Shown: positions 8,307 through 17,230 of the stretch, piece after piece
How the letters are laid out: the number at the start of each line of letters is the position of its first letter
Position numbering within the stretch: position 1 is the stretch's first letter
Origin: Clostridia bacterium
GTDB taxonomy: Bacteria > Bacillota > Clostridia > UMGS1840
Direction of reading: 5' to 3'
DNA: 64,000 bases
Assembly: GCA_017936745.1 (NCBI GenBank)
Contig: JAGBEY010000014.1
Location: forward strand, 62,001 to 126,000
Program-made: the position numbers and the translations under genes
Notes under the pieces: model-generated
Seen by the model: only the letters and a program-made list of their open reading frames with translations
What the model was told of the DNA's origin: nothing
The model's database searches: none

Positions 8307-8877
8307 CCAGCTGTTCTTTTAACGCACGGATGGCATTGCCTCTGTGACTTAAGCTGTTTTTTTCGCCATCGATCATTTCGGCAAAGGTTTTGGACAGAGC
8401 TTCCACGTAGAAAATAGGGTCATAGCCAAAGCCGTTGTCTCCCCGCTTTTCGTCGATAATCACACCCTCGCATTCTCCCTCAGATACCAAAATATCTTCC
8501 TCGGAGAACACTGCCGCAATCACACTTTTAAATCGTGCGGTGCGATTGGTTACGCCCTGCAGCTTGGAAAGGAGCTTGTCCATATTTTTGTTATCATCAG
8601 ATGGCTCTCCCGCATAACGGGCAGAATAGACACCCGGCTCGCCGGAGAGTGCATCCACCATTAAACCGGAATCGTCGGAAATGGTGGGAATTTTTGCAAT
8701 TTTATAAATTTCTTTTGCTTTTAAGAGTGCATTTTCCAAAAAGGTGGTTCCCGTTTCTTCCACATCCACGGTGATGCCCATATCCTTTAGAGAGACACAT
8801 TCGATGCCAAGCTCTCCTAAAATTTCGTTAAATTCTTTTAATTTCCCTTTGTTATTGGTGGCTACTAACAGCTTCAC
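8287..8877 (-). CDS. rdgB: XTP/dITP diphosphatase (RdgB/HAM1 family)
   Basis: Hydrolyses non-canonical purine nucleotides (XTP, dITP, ITP) to monophosphates and pyrophosphate, cleaning the nucleotide pool. The 196-aa protein has the family start KLLVATNNKGKLKEF, ISDDSGLMVDAL, GEPGVYSARYAG, GDNGFGYDPIF and SLSHRGNAIRAL. The start is GTG at 8877 with AAGGAGG eleven bases upstream, overlapping the end of the upstream ECF gene by 26 bases. The last five residues (LRMES) and the stop are encoded by the repeat element at 8203-8306, which appears to have replaced the original 3' end without harming the domain. Confidence 0.95.
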   Translation of the reverse strand: MKLLVATNNKGKLKEFNEILGELGIECVSLKDMGITVDVEETGTTFLENALLKAKEIYKIAKIPTISDDSGLMVDALSGEPGVYSARYAGEPSDDNKNMDKLLSKLQGVTNRTARFKSVIAAVFSEEDILVSEGECEGVIIDEKRGDNGFGYDPIFYVEALSKTFAEMIDGEKNSLSHRGNAIRALKEQLALRMES

Positions 8878-9421
8878 GGCTCTGTTTGCCTCCTTTTAAC
8901 AAACTGGGGTTGATAATTTTTGCTTTGGCAAGAGGAATCATAATCAGATAGGCAATAAAGAAGTCAACCAGATGATGAACCGCAGTTCCCAAGCCCAGCC
9001 ATGCCTGCACCAAGCCCATGGTGTTGTTATTTAAAAGTCCGCTCATTCCCATAAGGCTTGCAGCCACATAGACGGTTGCCATATCGGCAAGAGAGTGAAG
9101 CACCAGAGTTACCAGAACTGTCCACACGGGATGGCTTTTCTTCCGAATCATATACGCACCTGCCAGAGTGAAAAACACATGGGTTGCCGCTCTTGCCGCA
9201 ACAATGGGCGAGAAGGTGAAGAAAAAGCCGATGGCAGACCCGATGGCAGTTAAAATTGCCGCTAAGGGGCTGACAAACATTGCTAAAATCAAAGGGGTGT
9301 GGGATGCTAAGGTTGCCGTAAAGGGTGGCATCACCACTTTTACGGGCATCACCATAGGAATGATAATTGCCAGAGCAGTTAACAGGGCTGTTAAGGTAAG
9401 TTCTTTTGTTTTGACTCTCAT
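8852..9421 (-). CDS. ECF transporter S-component, probably niacin-type (NiaX-like)
   Basis: A 189-aa membrane protein with about five to six helices. The start MRVKTKELTLTALLTALAIIIP and the following MPVKVVMPPF...SHTPLILAMFVSP resemble NiaX-type substrate-binding subunits of energy-coupling-factor transporters, which bind a vitamin and use a shared EcfA/A'/T module encoded elsewhere. The frame is open to 9508, but the ATG at 9421 with GGAGG upstream matches the family start. No NAD-salvage gene is next to it, so the substrate is an inference. It lies between ispF and rdgB and overlaps rdgB by 26 bases. Confidence 0.6.
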   Translation of the reverse strand: MRVKTKELTLTALLTALAIIIPMVMPVKVVMPPFTATLASHTPLILAMFVSPLAAILTAIGSAIGFFFTFSPIVAARAATHVFFTLAGAYMIRKKSHPVWTVLVTLVLHSLADMATVYVAASLMGMSGLLNNNTMGLVQAWLGLGTAVHHLVDFFIAYLIMIPLAKAKIINPSLLKGGKQSREAVSSHQ

Positions 9422-9450
9422 GATAGTTTGTCCTCCATATCTTGTAAATG

Positions 9451-9924
9451 TTATTTCTGTTTCAAAAGGCAGACTGCATAGGAAGAAATGCCTTCCTCTC
9501 TGCCGCAAAACCCCAATTTTTCGGTGGTGGTTGCTTTTACGCTGATGTTTTTTACATCAGTTCCCAAAACTTCGGCAAGGTTCTGCCGCATCGTTTCAAT
9601 ATAAGGCAAAAGCTTTGGCTTTTGTGCACAAACGGTGCAATCAAGATTGCCCATCTCGTAGCCCTCAGCTTCTATGATTTCTTTCACTCTGGAAAGAAGC
9701 AGCATACTGTTGATATCTTTATACTGCCCATCCGTATCGGGAAAATGCTTTCCGATATCGCCCAGAGACAAAGCTCCAAGCATGGCATCCATAATACTAT
9801 GTACCAAAACATCGGCATCTGAATGCCCTAAAAGCCCTCGGGAATGGGGGATTTCCACACCGCCCAAAATGAGCCTGTGCTGTTCGGTCAATCTGTGAAC
9901 ATCATAGCCAAATCCGATTCGCAT
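9451..9924 (-). CDS. ispF: 2-C-methyl-D-erythritol 2,4-cyclodiphosphate synthase IspF
   Basis: Converts CDP-methylerythritol 2-phosphate to the cyclic diphosphate in the MEP isoprenoid pathway. The 157-aa protein starts [12 protein letters not shown], with the zinc ligands in YDVH and [14 protein letters not shown]. It continues with [10 protein letters not shown] and ends with [18 protein letters not shown], all family hallmarks. The ATG at 9924 has GGAGG upstream; an in-frame ATG at 9972 would lie inside ispD. It follows ispD by 16 bases, the usual pairing of these consecutive pathway enzymes. Confidence 0.97.
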   Translation of the reverse strand: MRIGFGYDVHRLTEQHRLILGGVEIPHSRGLLGHSDADVLVHSIMDAMLGALSLGDIGKHFPDTDGQYKDINSMLLLSRVKEIIEAEGYEMGNLDCTVCAQKPKLLPYIETMRQNLAEVLGTDVKNISVKATTTEKLGFCGREEGISSYAVCLLKQK

Positions 9925-9940
9925 AAAAAACGCCTCCTTG

Positions 9941-10678
9941 TTATTCCTCCTCCGAGAAAGCTTCGGCATCAATCAGGGCGGAAAGCATCGTCAGATCCTC
10001 TCTTGTGGTTAGCTTCAGATTGGCATAACTGCCCTCGGTGATATATACCCTGACACCCGTTTTTTCCACCAGGACACAATCATCGGTGGCAGAGGGGTCA
10101 AAATTTTCATACGCCCGCACAATGACTTCTTTTTGGAAGCACTGGGGGGTTTGAATTTCACAGAGGGTATCCCGGTCAACGGTTTCTTCAATAAATCCGT
10201 TTTTATCTGTTTTTTTAATGGTGTTTTTGGGCTTGACTCCCAAGGCGGAGGCACCGTGCTTTTCAGCATTTTTAATACACTCCTCTATGAGAGAAGCCTT
10301 CACACAGGGACGCACCCCGTCGTGAATCAGCACAATGGAGGCGTTATCCGAAACCTCAGACAGTCCCTTTTTCACCGATTCGCCTCTGGTTTTTCCGCCG
10401 GAGATAATGGTTTTCACTTTATCCAGACCGGTTGCCAGAACAATATCCTTGGCAGTGAGCAAATCCTCCTCGGAAACCACCAGAATGATTTCTCCCACCG
10501 AAGGGCATTTTTCAATCGCTTCTAAGGTATGTGCCAGAACCGGCATCCCAAGCAAGGGTAAAAACTGCTTTTTCACTTCCGACTGCATCCGTTCTCCTTT
10601 GCCTGCCGCCACCACAATGGCAGAGCAGACAGGGTCAGGCTCGTCGGAAGAAAATAAATTTTTAATTCCGTCTAACAT
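9941..10678 (-). CDS. ispD: 2-C-methyl-D-erythritol 4-phosphate cytidylyltransferase IspD
   Basis: Joins CTP and methylerythritol 4-phosphate in the MEP pathway. The 245-aa protein has the nucleotidyltransferase motif [31 protein letters not shown], and [10 protein letters not shown] near the C-terminus. A 16-residue acidic leader ([16 protein letters not shown]) precedes the usual start. No later ATG matches the family start, so the extension is probably real. It stands between carD and ispF on the same strand, an arrangement common in Clostridia. Confidence 0.96.
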   Translation of the reverse strand: MLDGIKNLFSSDEPDPVCSAIVVAAGKGERMQSEVKKQFLPLLGMPVLAHTLEAIEKCPSVGEIILVVSEEDLLTAKDIVLATGLDKVKTIISGGKTRGESVKKGLSEVSDNASIVLIHDGVRPCVKASLIEECIKNAEKHGASALGVKPKNTIKKTDKNGFIEETVDRDTLCEIQTPQCFQKEVIVRAYENFDPSATDDCVLVEKTGVRVYITEGSYANLKLTTREDLTMLSALIDAEAFSEEE

Positions 10679-10711
10679 AAAGAAACACCTCTGTTTTTTG
10701 TGTTATTTTTG

Positions 10712-11209
10712 TCAGCCCACAGTCGCTTCCTTTTTGCAAATACTGTCGGAAAGCAACGCCTCTGCTTCTTCCTTACCAATGTTTTTCGACAGCATAATTT
10801 CGGAAACCAAAATCTGATGTGCCGACATAAACATTTTCTTTTCTCCCGAAGAAAGCCCTTTTTCCAGATCCTTCTCCAGAAGATATTTATAAATGGGGCC
10901 GATTTCAAACAAATCTCCCGATTTAATCTTTGCCATATTTTCCCGATACCGCTTGTTCCAGTTATCTAACACCGCAATTTCTGCACTGCCGATATGGGAA
11001 AGCAAACGGTCAATCACCACCGGCTCCACAATGGGACGAACGCCGATTTCGTCTGCATTTTTTACGGGCACCATCAGAGAAATATTCCCTGTGGGGACTT
11101 CCAGCATATAGTATGCATTAACCTGACCTAATATTTCTTTTTCTTCAATGGCACAAATCACTCCTGCGCCGTGAATGGGATACACGATTTTGTCCCCAAC
11201 CTGATACAT
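10712..11209 (-). CDS. carD: CarD family transcriptional regulator
   Basis: RNA-polymerase-binding protein with an N-terminal Tudor-like RNAP-interaction domain (MYQVGDKIVYPIHGAGVI...EKEILGQVNAYYML) and a helical C-terminal domain that in known members contacts promoter DNA and stabilises open complexes. It is 165 aa from the ATG at 11209; the frame is open to 11242, but this start matches the family. A minus-strand promoter lies about 50 bases upstream. It is first in a run carD-ispD-ispF-ECF-rdgB and is divergent from the T-box operon. Confidence 0.92.
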   Translation of the reverse strand: MYQVGDKIVYPIHGAGVICAIEEKEILGQVNAYYMLEVPTGNISLMVPVKNADEIGVRPIVEPVVIDRLLSHIGSAEIAVLDNWNKRYRENMAKIKSGDLFEIGPIYKYLLEKDLEKGLSSGEKKMFMSAHQILVSEIMLSKNIGKEEAEALLSDSICKKEATVG

Positions 11210-11268
11210 TCTGACATCAACTCCCGTCCATAACCGTTTCACTTGAAAAATACTTACATATCACCGCT

Positions 11269-11297
11269 ATTTTAACACATTTTTCCGCTAAAGTAAA
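11269..11297 (-). promoter_or_regulatory. Promoter of the carD operon
   Basis: On the minus strand TTTACT (11297-11292) and TAAAAT (11274-11269) are 17 bases apart, placing transcription start near 11262 and the carD ATG about 50 bases downstream. The stretch 11298-11396, between this and the divergent T-box promoter, is AT-rich and holds no gene. Confidence 0.7.
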
Positions 11298-11396
11298 GAG
11301 AAAACGGCACTTTTTTGAAAATTTTTTCATTTTCGTGAGATTTTCACAAAATTTGATAAATTTCCCTGCCTTATTCTTAAAAATTTTCAATATGTC

Positions 11397-11425
11397 TTGA
11401 CAGAAGAAAAAGATTGTGATAAACT
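11397..11425 (+). promoter_or_regulatory. Promoter of the T-box/ior operon
   Basis: TTGACA (11397-11402) and TAAACT (11420-11425) with a 17-base spacer. Transcription should begin near 11432, just before the first helix of the T-box leader. An overlapping TATAAT at 11434-11439 lacks a good -35 box. Confidence 0.75.
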
Positions 11426-11431
11426 GTAAAT

Positions 11432-11704
11432 AATATAATGTGACGATGGAGAACAAGTAGCGTATTTACGAAGCTTTGAGAGAACTGTCGGGTGGTGCAA
11501 GACAGGAGCAGACAAGTGCGTGAATACATCTCCGGAGCAGAGCACCGAACGGATTTCCCCAGTAGACTGCTACGGGTGTGCCCGTTACAGCACAAGGGTA
11601 TTTTCGTGTACCCGTTGAGGCCGATTTATCGGTAAACTGAGGTGGTACCGCGGGAAAATGACTTCTCGCCCTCTGAAACTAATTCGTTCAGAGGGCGTTT
11701 TTTA
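11432..11704 (+). promoter_or_regulatory. T-box leader, tyrosine specifier (UAC)
   Basis: A tRNA-sensing antitermination leader. The stem I base GGAGA (11448-11452) pairs with TCTCC (11529-11533). The specifier loop has AAGTA on its 5' side and GAATACA on its 3' side, closed above by GCGTATTT pairing with AAGTGCGT. This puts TAC (Tyr) at 11525-11527 in specifier position, followed by the usual A. The T-box AGGTGGTACCGCGG starts at 11640. The terminator CGCCCTCTGAA/TTCAGAGGGCG (11667-11697) is followed by T6. Uncharged tRNA-Tyr should allow readthrough into the acyl-CoA ligase and iorAB. Confidence 0.93.
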
Positions 11705-11747
11705 TATCCTTCTGAAGCAAAAAATTTGGAAACGGAGGTAATTCCTT

Positions 11748-13382
11748 ATGGTAATTACAGATTTCTTGGAACAAAATGCACAAAAATTTGCAAACGATGT
11801 GGCACTCGTGGAAATTGTGCCAAACATTATTTCCCAGGCGAGAACCACCTGGAAGGAATACGCTTTAATCCCCCCCAACTCCGAAGAAAGCGGCCGGACG
11901 GAAATCACCTGGCAGGAATTTAACAAAAAAGCCAACCGATTTGCGAACCTTTTACTGTCCCGGGGCGTCAAAAAAGGAGATAAGGTTGCCATTCTGATGA
12001 TGAACTGTTTGGAATGGCTGCCCGTTTATTTCGGCGCACTGAAAACAGGCGCACTGGCTGTTCCCTTAAATTACCGTTACACTTCGGACGAAATTAAATA
12101 CTGTCTGGAGCTTTCCGAAGCGGATGTGCTGGTATTCGGCCCGGAATTTATCGGGCGTGTGGAGGAAATCTGCGATGTGATTCCCAAAGTGAAGCAGCTG
12201 TTTTATGTGGGAAAGGATTGCCCCTCCTTTGCGGAAAGCTACGATAAGCTGACCACCTACTGCACTTCTAAAACTCCCGAAATTCCCCTTACTCCCGAGG
12301 ATAATGCGGCAATTTATTTTTCTTCCGGCACAACCGGCTTCCCCAAAGCTATTTTACATAATCACGAAAGTCTCACCCACTCGTGCTTAACCGAGCAGAA
12401 TCACCACGGGCAGACCAAAGACGATGTTTTCCTTTGTATTCCGCCCTTGTATCACACCGGAGCAAAAATGCACTGGTTCGGATGTCTGGTGGTGGGAGCA
12501 AAGGCTGTTCTCTTAAAAGGTGTGAAGCCTGAATGGATTGTGGAAACAGCGGCAAATGAAAAATGCTCCATCGTGTGGTTACTGGTGCCGTGGGCGCAGG
12601 ATATCTTGGATGCCATTGACAGCGGCACGATTAAAATAAATGAAATGGATTTGTCCCGTTGGAGACTGATGCATATCGGCGCACAGCCCGTTCCGCCCAG
12701 CTTAATCAAGCGCTGGAAGAACATCTTCCCCAACCATCAGTATGACACCAACTACGGGTTATCCGAATCCATCGGACCCGGCTGTGTGCACCTGGGTGTG
12801 GAAAACATTCACAAGGTGGGTGCCATCGGCAAGGCAGGCTACGGCTGGGAAGTAAAAATTGTGGATGAACACGGCAACACCGTGAAAAAAGGCGAGGTTG
12901 GCGAGCTTGCGGTAAAAGGCCCCGGCGTGATGACCTGCTACTACAATGACGAGAAAGCCACCAACGAGGTGTTGAAGGATGGCTGGCTCTTTACCGGCGA
13001 TATGGCACAGGAGGATGCCGACGGCTTTATCTTCTTGGTTGACCGGAAAAAAGATGTTATCATTTCCGGCGGAGAAAACTTATATCCCGTGCAGATTGAA
13101 GATTTTATCCGCACCAACAATGCAGTCAAGGACGTTGCGGTAATCGGCTTACCCGACCCCAGACTCGGCGAAATGGCAGCGGCAATTATTGAGCTGAAGG
13201 AAGGCGTGGCTTACACTGAGGAGGAAATGGAAACCTTCTGTAAGGCACTCCCCAAATATAAACGTCCCCGTAAAATTATTTTTGCCGATGTTCCCAGAAA
13301 TCCCACCGGCAAGATTGAAAAACCCAAATTAAGAGAAATCTACTGCGGCGAAAGCCTGGTTGCGGCGCAGAACGAAATATAG
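11748..13382 (+). CDS. AMP-forming acyl/aryl-CoA ligase
   Basis: Member of the ANL superfamily that activates a carboxylic acid with ATP and transfers it to CoA. The 544-aa protein has the AMP-binding P-loop YFSSGTTGFPKAILHNH, NYGLSESIGP, the hinge and adenylate motifs DGWLFTGDMAQEDADGFIFL and DRKKDVIISGGENLYP, and the catalytic Lys in NPTGKIEKPKLRE. All key residues are present. The substrate is not readable from sequence. Being first after a Tyr T-box and 12 bases before iorA, an aryl acid (4-hydroxyphenylacetate, phenylacetate or indoleacetate) is a reasonable inference. Confidence 0.88.
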   Translation: MVITDFLEQNAQKFANDVALVEIVPNIISQARTTWKEYALIPPNSEESGRTEITWQEFNKKANRFANLLLSRGVKKGDKVAILMMNCLEWLPVYFGALKTGALAVPLNYRYTSDEIKYCLELSEADVLVFGPEFIGRVEEICDVIPKVKQLFYVGKDCPSFAESYDKLTTYCTSKTPEIPLTPEDNAAIYFSSGTTGFPKAILHNHESLTHSCLTEQNHHGQTKDDVFLCIPPLYHTGAKMHWFGCLVVGAKAVLLKGVKPEWIVETAANEKCSIVWLLVPWAQDILDAIDSGTIKINEMDLSRWRLMHIGAQPVPPSLIKRWKNIFPNHQYDTNYGLSESIGPGCVHLGVENIHKVGAIGKAGYGWEVKIVDEHGNTVKKGEVGELAVKGPGVMTCYYNDEKATNEVLKDGWLFTGDMAQEDADGFIFLVDRKKDVIISGGENLYPVQIEDFIRTNNAVKDVAVIGLPDPRLGEMAAAIIELKEGVAYTEEEMETFCKALPKYKRPRKIIFADVPRNPTGKIEKPKLREIYCGESLVAAQNEI

Positions 13383-13394
13383 GAGGCAAAGAAA

Positions 13395-15119
13395 GTGTCA
13401 AAACGATTGATGATTGGTAACGAAGCAGTTGCCAGAGGATTATATGAAGCAGGAGTTACGGTGGTTTCCAGCTATCCCGGAACTCCCTCCACCGAAATCA
13501 CCGAATTTGTTGCTAAATTCCCCGAAGTGGATGCAGAATGGGCGGCAAATGAAAAGGTAGCAGCAGAGGTAGCAATCGGAGCAGCGATTTCCGGTGCACG
13601 TTCCTTTTGCGCCATGAAGCACGTTGGGTTAAACGTGGCGGCAGACCCCTTGTTTACCGTGTCTTACACCGGAGTAAACGGCGGACTGGTCATCGGAGTT
13701 GCCGATGACCCGGGAATGCACTCCTCTCAGAACGAGCAGGACTCCCGTAACTATGCCAATGCGGCAAAGGTAACCATGTTAGAGCCTGCCGACAGCAAGG
13801 AATGCAAAGAATATGCAAAATTGGCGTATGAAATTTCCGAACAGTTTGATACCCCCGTATTGCTCCGCTTAACCACCCGTATTGCACATTCCCAGTCTAT
13901 TGTAGAAGAAGAACCGCGGGCGGATGTGCCGTTAAAGGAATACAAAAAGGATGTTATGAAATATGTTATGATGCCCGGTATGGCGAAAAAACGCCGTGTG
14001 GTGATTGAAGGCAGAAAAGAAAAGCTGCTGGAATATGCAGAAACCTCCGGCATCAACCGAATGGAATTAAACGACACCAAAATCGGTATTATCACCGCAG
14101 GTGCTCCCTATCAGTATGCGAAAGAGTCTTTCCCCGAAGCGTCTTACCTGAAATTGGGTATGCTCTGGCCTCTGCCTGTAAAGCTGATTCAAGAATTTGC
14201 AAGCAAGGTGGACAAGCTTTACGTTTTAGAGGAATTAGACCCCTATATTGAAAATCATATCAAAGCAATGGGCATTGAAGTCCACGGAAAAGATACCTTC
14301 TCTATGTTTGGCGAATTTTCCAATGTGTCGGTAAGAGAAGCAATCTCCGGCAAAAAGGATGAGGAAACTTATCCCGACTACAATCCGCCTATGAGACCCC
14401 CTGTAATGTGTCCCGGCTGCCCTCACAGAGGTATGTTTTATGTGCTGTCCAAGCTGAAGCTGGTGGTTTCGGGAGATATCGGTTGCTATACCTTAGGTGC
14501 GGCAGCACCCTTATCCGCTATGGACACCACCATCTGTATGGGTGCTTCCATCAGTGCGGCACACGGGATTTCCAAAGCAAATCCCGAGCTTTCCAAAAAA
14601 ACGGTTGCGGTTATTGGTGACTCCACCTTTATCCATTCGGGTATGACGGGGCTTGCCTCCACCGCATACAACAAGGGCACTTCCACCGTCATTATTTTAG
14701 ATAACTCCATCACGGGGATGACCGGTCATCAGCAGAATCCCACCACGGGCAAAACCTTAAAAGGCGAGCCTACGGTTGCGGTGAACTTAGAAAAATTTGC
14801 CGAAGCGGTGGGCTACACCCGTATCAGAGTGGTTGACCCCTTCAATGTGGAAGAATGCGAACGGGTCATTAAGGAAGAAACTGCTGTGGAAGAACCGTCT
14901 CTGATTATTGCACGCCGTCCCTGCGTGTTGTTAAAAGGCGTGAAATACGACTTTGATGTAACCATTCAGAAAGACAAATGTAAAAACTGCAAAATGTGTA
15001 TGAAAATCGGATGTCCTGCCATTTCCATTGTAGACGGCAAGCCCGAAATCAACAAAACCTTATGTACCAACTGCGGTCTTTGCAAAAATATCTGTAAATT
15101 TGATGCCATTACTCTGTAA
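13395..15119 (+). CDS. iorA: Indolepyruvate:ferredoxin oxidoreductase alpha subunit
   Basis: Thiamine-diphosphate iron-sulfur enzyme that interconverts aryl-pyruvates and aryl-acetyl-CoA with ferredoxin. The 574-aa protein begins RLMIGNEAVARGLYEAG with SYPGTPSTEI (pyruvate-binding half). It has CPGCPHRGMF, the TPP region GDIGCYTLG and GDSTFIHSGMTG, and two C-terminal [4Fe-4S] clusters (CKNCKMCMKIGCP and CTNCGLCKNIC). The start is GTG at 13395 with AGGAGG 11 bases upstream. Length and domain order are normal. It is the second gene of the T-box operon, followed by iorB. Confidence 0.95.
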   Translation: MSKRLMIGNEAVARGLYEAGVTVVSSYPGTPSTEITEFVAKFPEVDAEWAANEKVAAEVAIGAAISGARSFCAMKHVGLNVAADPLFTVSYTGVNGGLVIGVADDPGMHSSQNEQDSRNYANAAKVTMLEPADSKECKEYAKLAYEISEQFDTPVLLRLTTRIAHSQSIVEEEPRADVPLKEYKKDVMKYVMMPGMAKKRRVVIEGRKEKLLEYAETSGINRMELNDTKIGIITAGAPYQYAKESFPEASYLKLGMLWPLPVKLIQEFASKVDKLYVLEELDPYIENHIKAMGIEVHGKDTFSMFGEFSNVSVREAISGKKDEETYPDYNPPMRPPVMCPGCPHRGMFYVLSKLKLVVSGDIGCYTLGAAAPLSAMDTTICMGASISAAHGISKANPELSKKTVAVIGDSTFIHSGMTGLASTAYNKGTSTVIILDNSITGMTGHQQNPTTGKTLKGEPTVAVNLEKFAEAVGYTRIRVVDPFNVEECERVIKEETAVEEPSLIIARRPCVLLKGVKYDFDVTIQKDKCKNCKMCMKIGCPAISIVDGKPEINKTLCTNCGLCKNICKFDAITL

Positions 15120-15136
15120 GAAAGGGGGAGAAAAAA

Positions 15137-15709
15137 ATGAGCACAAAATCCATTATGATTGTAGGTGTTGGCGGTCAGGGTACCTTACTTGCCAGCAGAA
15201 TTTTAGGAAACATAGCCATTGAGAAGGGCTACGATGTAAAAGTGTCTGAGGTTCACGGGATGTCTCAAAGAGGAGGCAGTGTGGTAACCTATGTGAAATA
15301 CGGCGAAGTTGTACATTCTCCCGTCATCTGTCAGGGAGAGGCAGATATCATCATTTCCTTTGAAGAGCTGGAGGCACTCCGCTGGTTGCCCTACTTAAAA
15401 AAGGGCGGTAAGCTGATTACCAATGTGCAGCAGATTATGCCCATGCCCGTGATTATCGGAGCAGCAGAATATCCCCAGGATATTTTAGAAACTCTGAAGA
15501 AGGAAGAAGTAGACCTGGTTTCCGTGAATGCACTGGAAATTGCAGAATCTATCTTAAACTCCAAGGTGACCAACGTGGTGCTTCTGGGAGTTCTGGCAAA
15601 ATATCTGGAATTTGATAAAAAGGACTGGGTGGATGCCGTTTTATCCACCGTGCCTGAAAAATTTAAGGAAGCAAACGAGAAAGCATTTTTAGCAGGATAC
15701 GAGCAGTAA
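15137..15709 (+). CDS. iorB: Indolepyruvate:ferredoxin oxidoreductase beta subunit
   Basis: The 190-aa gamma-domain subunit partners IorA. It shows the family N-terminus IMIVGVGGQGTLLASRILG and the HGMSQRGGSVVTYVKYG motif. An AAGGGGGAG ribosome binding site lies before the ATG at 15137, and the gap to iorA is 17 bases. It is the last clear member of the T-box operon. A short inverted repeat (GGCTGA...TCAGCC, about 15715-15734) follows but has no T run, so readthrough into the LCP gene is possible. Confidence 0.94.
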   Translation: MSTKSIMIVGVGGQGTLLASRILGNIAIEKGYDVKVSEVHGMSQRGGSVVTYVKYGEVVHSPVICQGEADIIISFEELEALRWLPYLKKGGKLITNVQQIMPMPVIIGAAEYPQDILETLKKEEVDLVSVNALEIAESILNSKVTNVVLLGVLAKYLEFDKKDWVDAVLSTVPEKFKEANEKAFLAGYEQ

Positions 15710-15750
15710 TCGGCGGCTGACCGGTTTTCAGCCAATATGGGAGAAAGAAT

Positions 15751-16608
15751 ATGAATACAAAAACCTTTTTTAAAACCCTTGTTATTGCATTGATTGTGTT
15801 TCTGATTGCAGGCTGCTGGATTCTGATGAACCGTAATATCGGCGGCGGAGCAGATTTACCCGAGCTGGACAAGGCATCGGCTAAAGACCTTCGCAATCTT
15901 GTGGTATTCGGTACGGACGAGGGGGGCGAACGCTCCGACGTTATTATGATTTTCTCCGTAGACCCCCGCACCGACCGATTGAGTCTGATGTCGGTTCCCC
16001 GTGACACAAAGGTGCAGATAAACGGCAGAAATCAGAAAATCAATGCGGCAATGGCTCTGGGGGAAGAAAGTCTTGCAATTTCCACCTTAAAAGAGCTGTT
16101 AGGCATTGAAATTCACGATTATCTCACCGTGAACTTTCAGGCTGTGGCAACCATCATCGACGAGCTGGGCGGCATTGAATTTAATGTTCCCAGCAATATG
16201 AAATACAAAGACCCCGACCAGGATTTGTATATCGACATCAAAAAAGGCTTGCAGATTTTAAACGGGGAGGATTCGGTGAAGGTGCTTCGCTTCCGTCAGT
16301 ATGTGATGGGCGATTTAGACAGAAACAAAGTGCAGCAGGACTTTTTCAAAGCTGCTTTTGAACAGAAATTCCAACCCAAATACATCAAGAAGGTTCCTGC
16401 CATCTATGAGCTGGTGGAAAATAACACAAAATCCAGTTTAAGCACCAAGGAGCTTCTTTCTTACTTAAACACGGTGAAGAAAATGAAAGAGCCTGTTGTG
16501 GAAACCTTTGAACTGCCTGTTTCCATCCGGGATCCCTATGTGGTAATCCAACAAGAGGAGGCAGACACTATCCTCACCAGACACTTTGGTAAGTACCGCC
16601 GGAAATAA
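15751..16608 (+). CDS. LytR-CpsA-Psr (LCP) family cell-wall polymer ligase
   Basis: A 285-aa protein with an N-terminal membrane anchor (residues 8-26, LVIALIVFLIAGCWILM) and an extracytoplasmic LCP domain. Family landmarks are VFGTDEGGERSDVIMIFSVD, SVPRDTKVQI and NFQAVATIIDELGGIEF, with VKVLRFRQYVMGDLDRNKVQQDF at the C-terminal active-site part. Known LCP enzymes attach teichoic acids or other glycopolymers to peptidoglycan. The glycopolymer here is unknown. It follows iorB by 41 bases and precedes recX by four, so it may be the start of the recX-rimO-murB-whiA-dnaE run. Confidence 0.9.
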   Translation: MNTKTFFKTLVIALIVFLIAGCWILMNRNIGGGADLPELDKASAKDLRNLVVFGTDEGGERSDVIMIFSVDPRTDRLSLMSVPRDTKVQINGRNQKINAAMALGEESLAISTLKELLGIEIHDYLTVNFQAVATIIDELGGIEFNVPSNMKYKDPDQDLYIDIKKGLQILNGEDSVKVLRFRQYVMGDLDRNKVQQDFFKAAFEQKFQPKYIKKVPAIYELVENNTKSSLSTKELLSYLNTVKKMKEPVVETFELPVSIRDPYVVIQQEEADTILTRHFGKYRRK

Positions 16609-16612
16609 AGGT

Positions 16613-17230
16613 ATGATTACTCTCACCATTAAGCCCCAAGCAAAGCGAAAAGACCGTTTTTCCGTGTTTTTCGGAGAGGAATACTTATTTTCCATCTCAC
16701 GGTATACCTACCGGAAGCTGGGAGAGCCGGACACACTCACGGTGGAAAGTGCAGATGCTTTTCAGAGGGAGTGTGTCTTTCCTGAGCAGTATAATTACTG
16801 TCTGGATTTATTGTCTCGACGGGGATATTCCTCCAAGGAGCTTACCGAAAAACTGCAAAACCGGGGTGTTTCTCCTGAAATGACGGAAGCAATCCTCGCT
16901 CGCCTGACGGAAGAAAAGCTGATTTCGGATGAAGAATTTTCCCAGAGCTTTGTGAGAAGCCGTCAGCTGTATCACAAGCAGGGCTTTTATAAAATTCGTC
17001 AGGATTTAGCAAGAAAAGGAATTTCTCTTTCCAAAGAAGAGTATGACGAGGACCGTGAACGGGAAATCCTAAAAGAGCTGGTGGCAAAGCTGGTTTCCCA
17101 GAATATAGAACCGAAAAAAATCATACAAAGACTGATGCGAAAGGGGTTTCGCTACGGAGATATTGTCTCCCATTTAAAGGAGCTGCCACAGGACGAAGCT
17201 TATGAGGAGTTTGAAGATTATGAAAGCTAA
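16613..17230 (+). CDS. recX: Regulatory protein RecX
   Basis: RecX proteins bind RecA filaments and limit strand exchange. The 205-aa protein has a variable N-terminal part and then tandem three-helix repeats: YNYCLDLLSRRGYSSKELTEKL, ILARLTEEKLISDEEFSQSFVRSR, GFYKIRQDLARKGI, and KIIQRLMRKGFRYGDI. The frame is open from a TTG at 16586 that would overlap the LCP gene; the ATG at 16613 is preferred. It overlaps rimO by 11 bases. No recA is in the window. Confidence 0.88.
   Translation: MITLTIKPQAKRKDRFSVFFGEEYLFSISRYTYRKLGEPDTLTVESADAFQRECVFPEQYNYCLDLLSRRGYSSKELTEKLQNRGVSPEMTEAILARLTEEKLISDEEFSQSFVRSRQLYHKQGFYKIRQDLARKGISLSKEEYDEDREREILKELVAKLVSQNIEPKKIIQRLMRKGFRYGDIVSHLKELPQDEAYEEFEDYES

Noticed and set aside
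13440-14713. Several long antisense frames across iorA
   Set aside because: Shadow frames caused by codon bias of iorA; no ribosome sites or recognisable domains.
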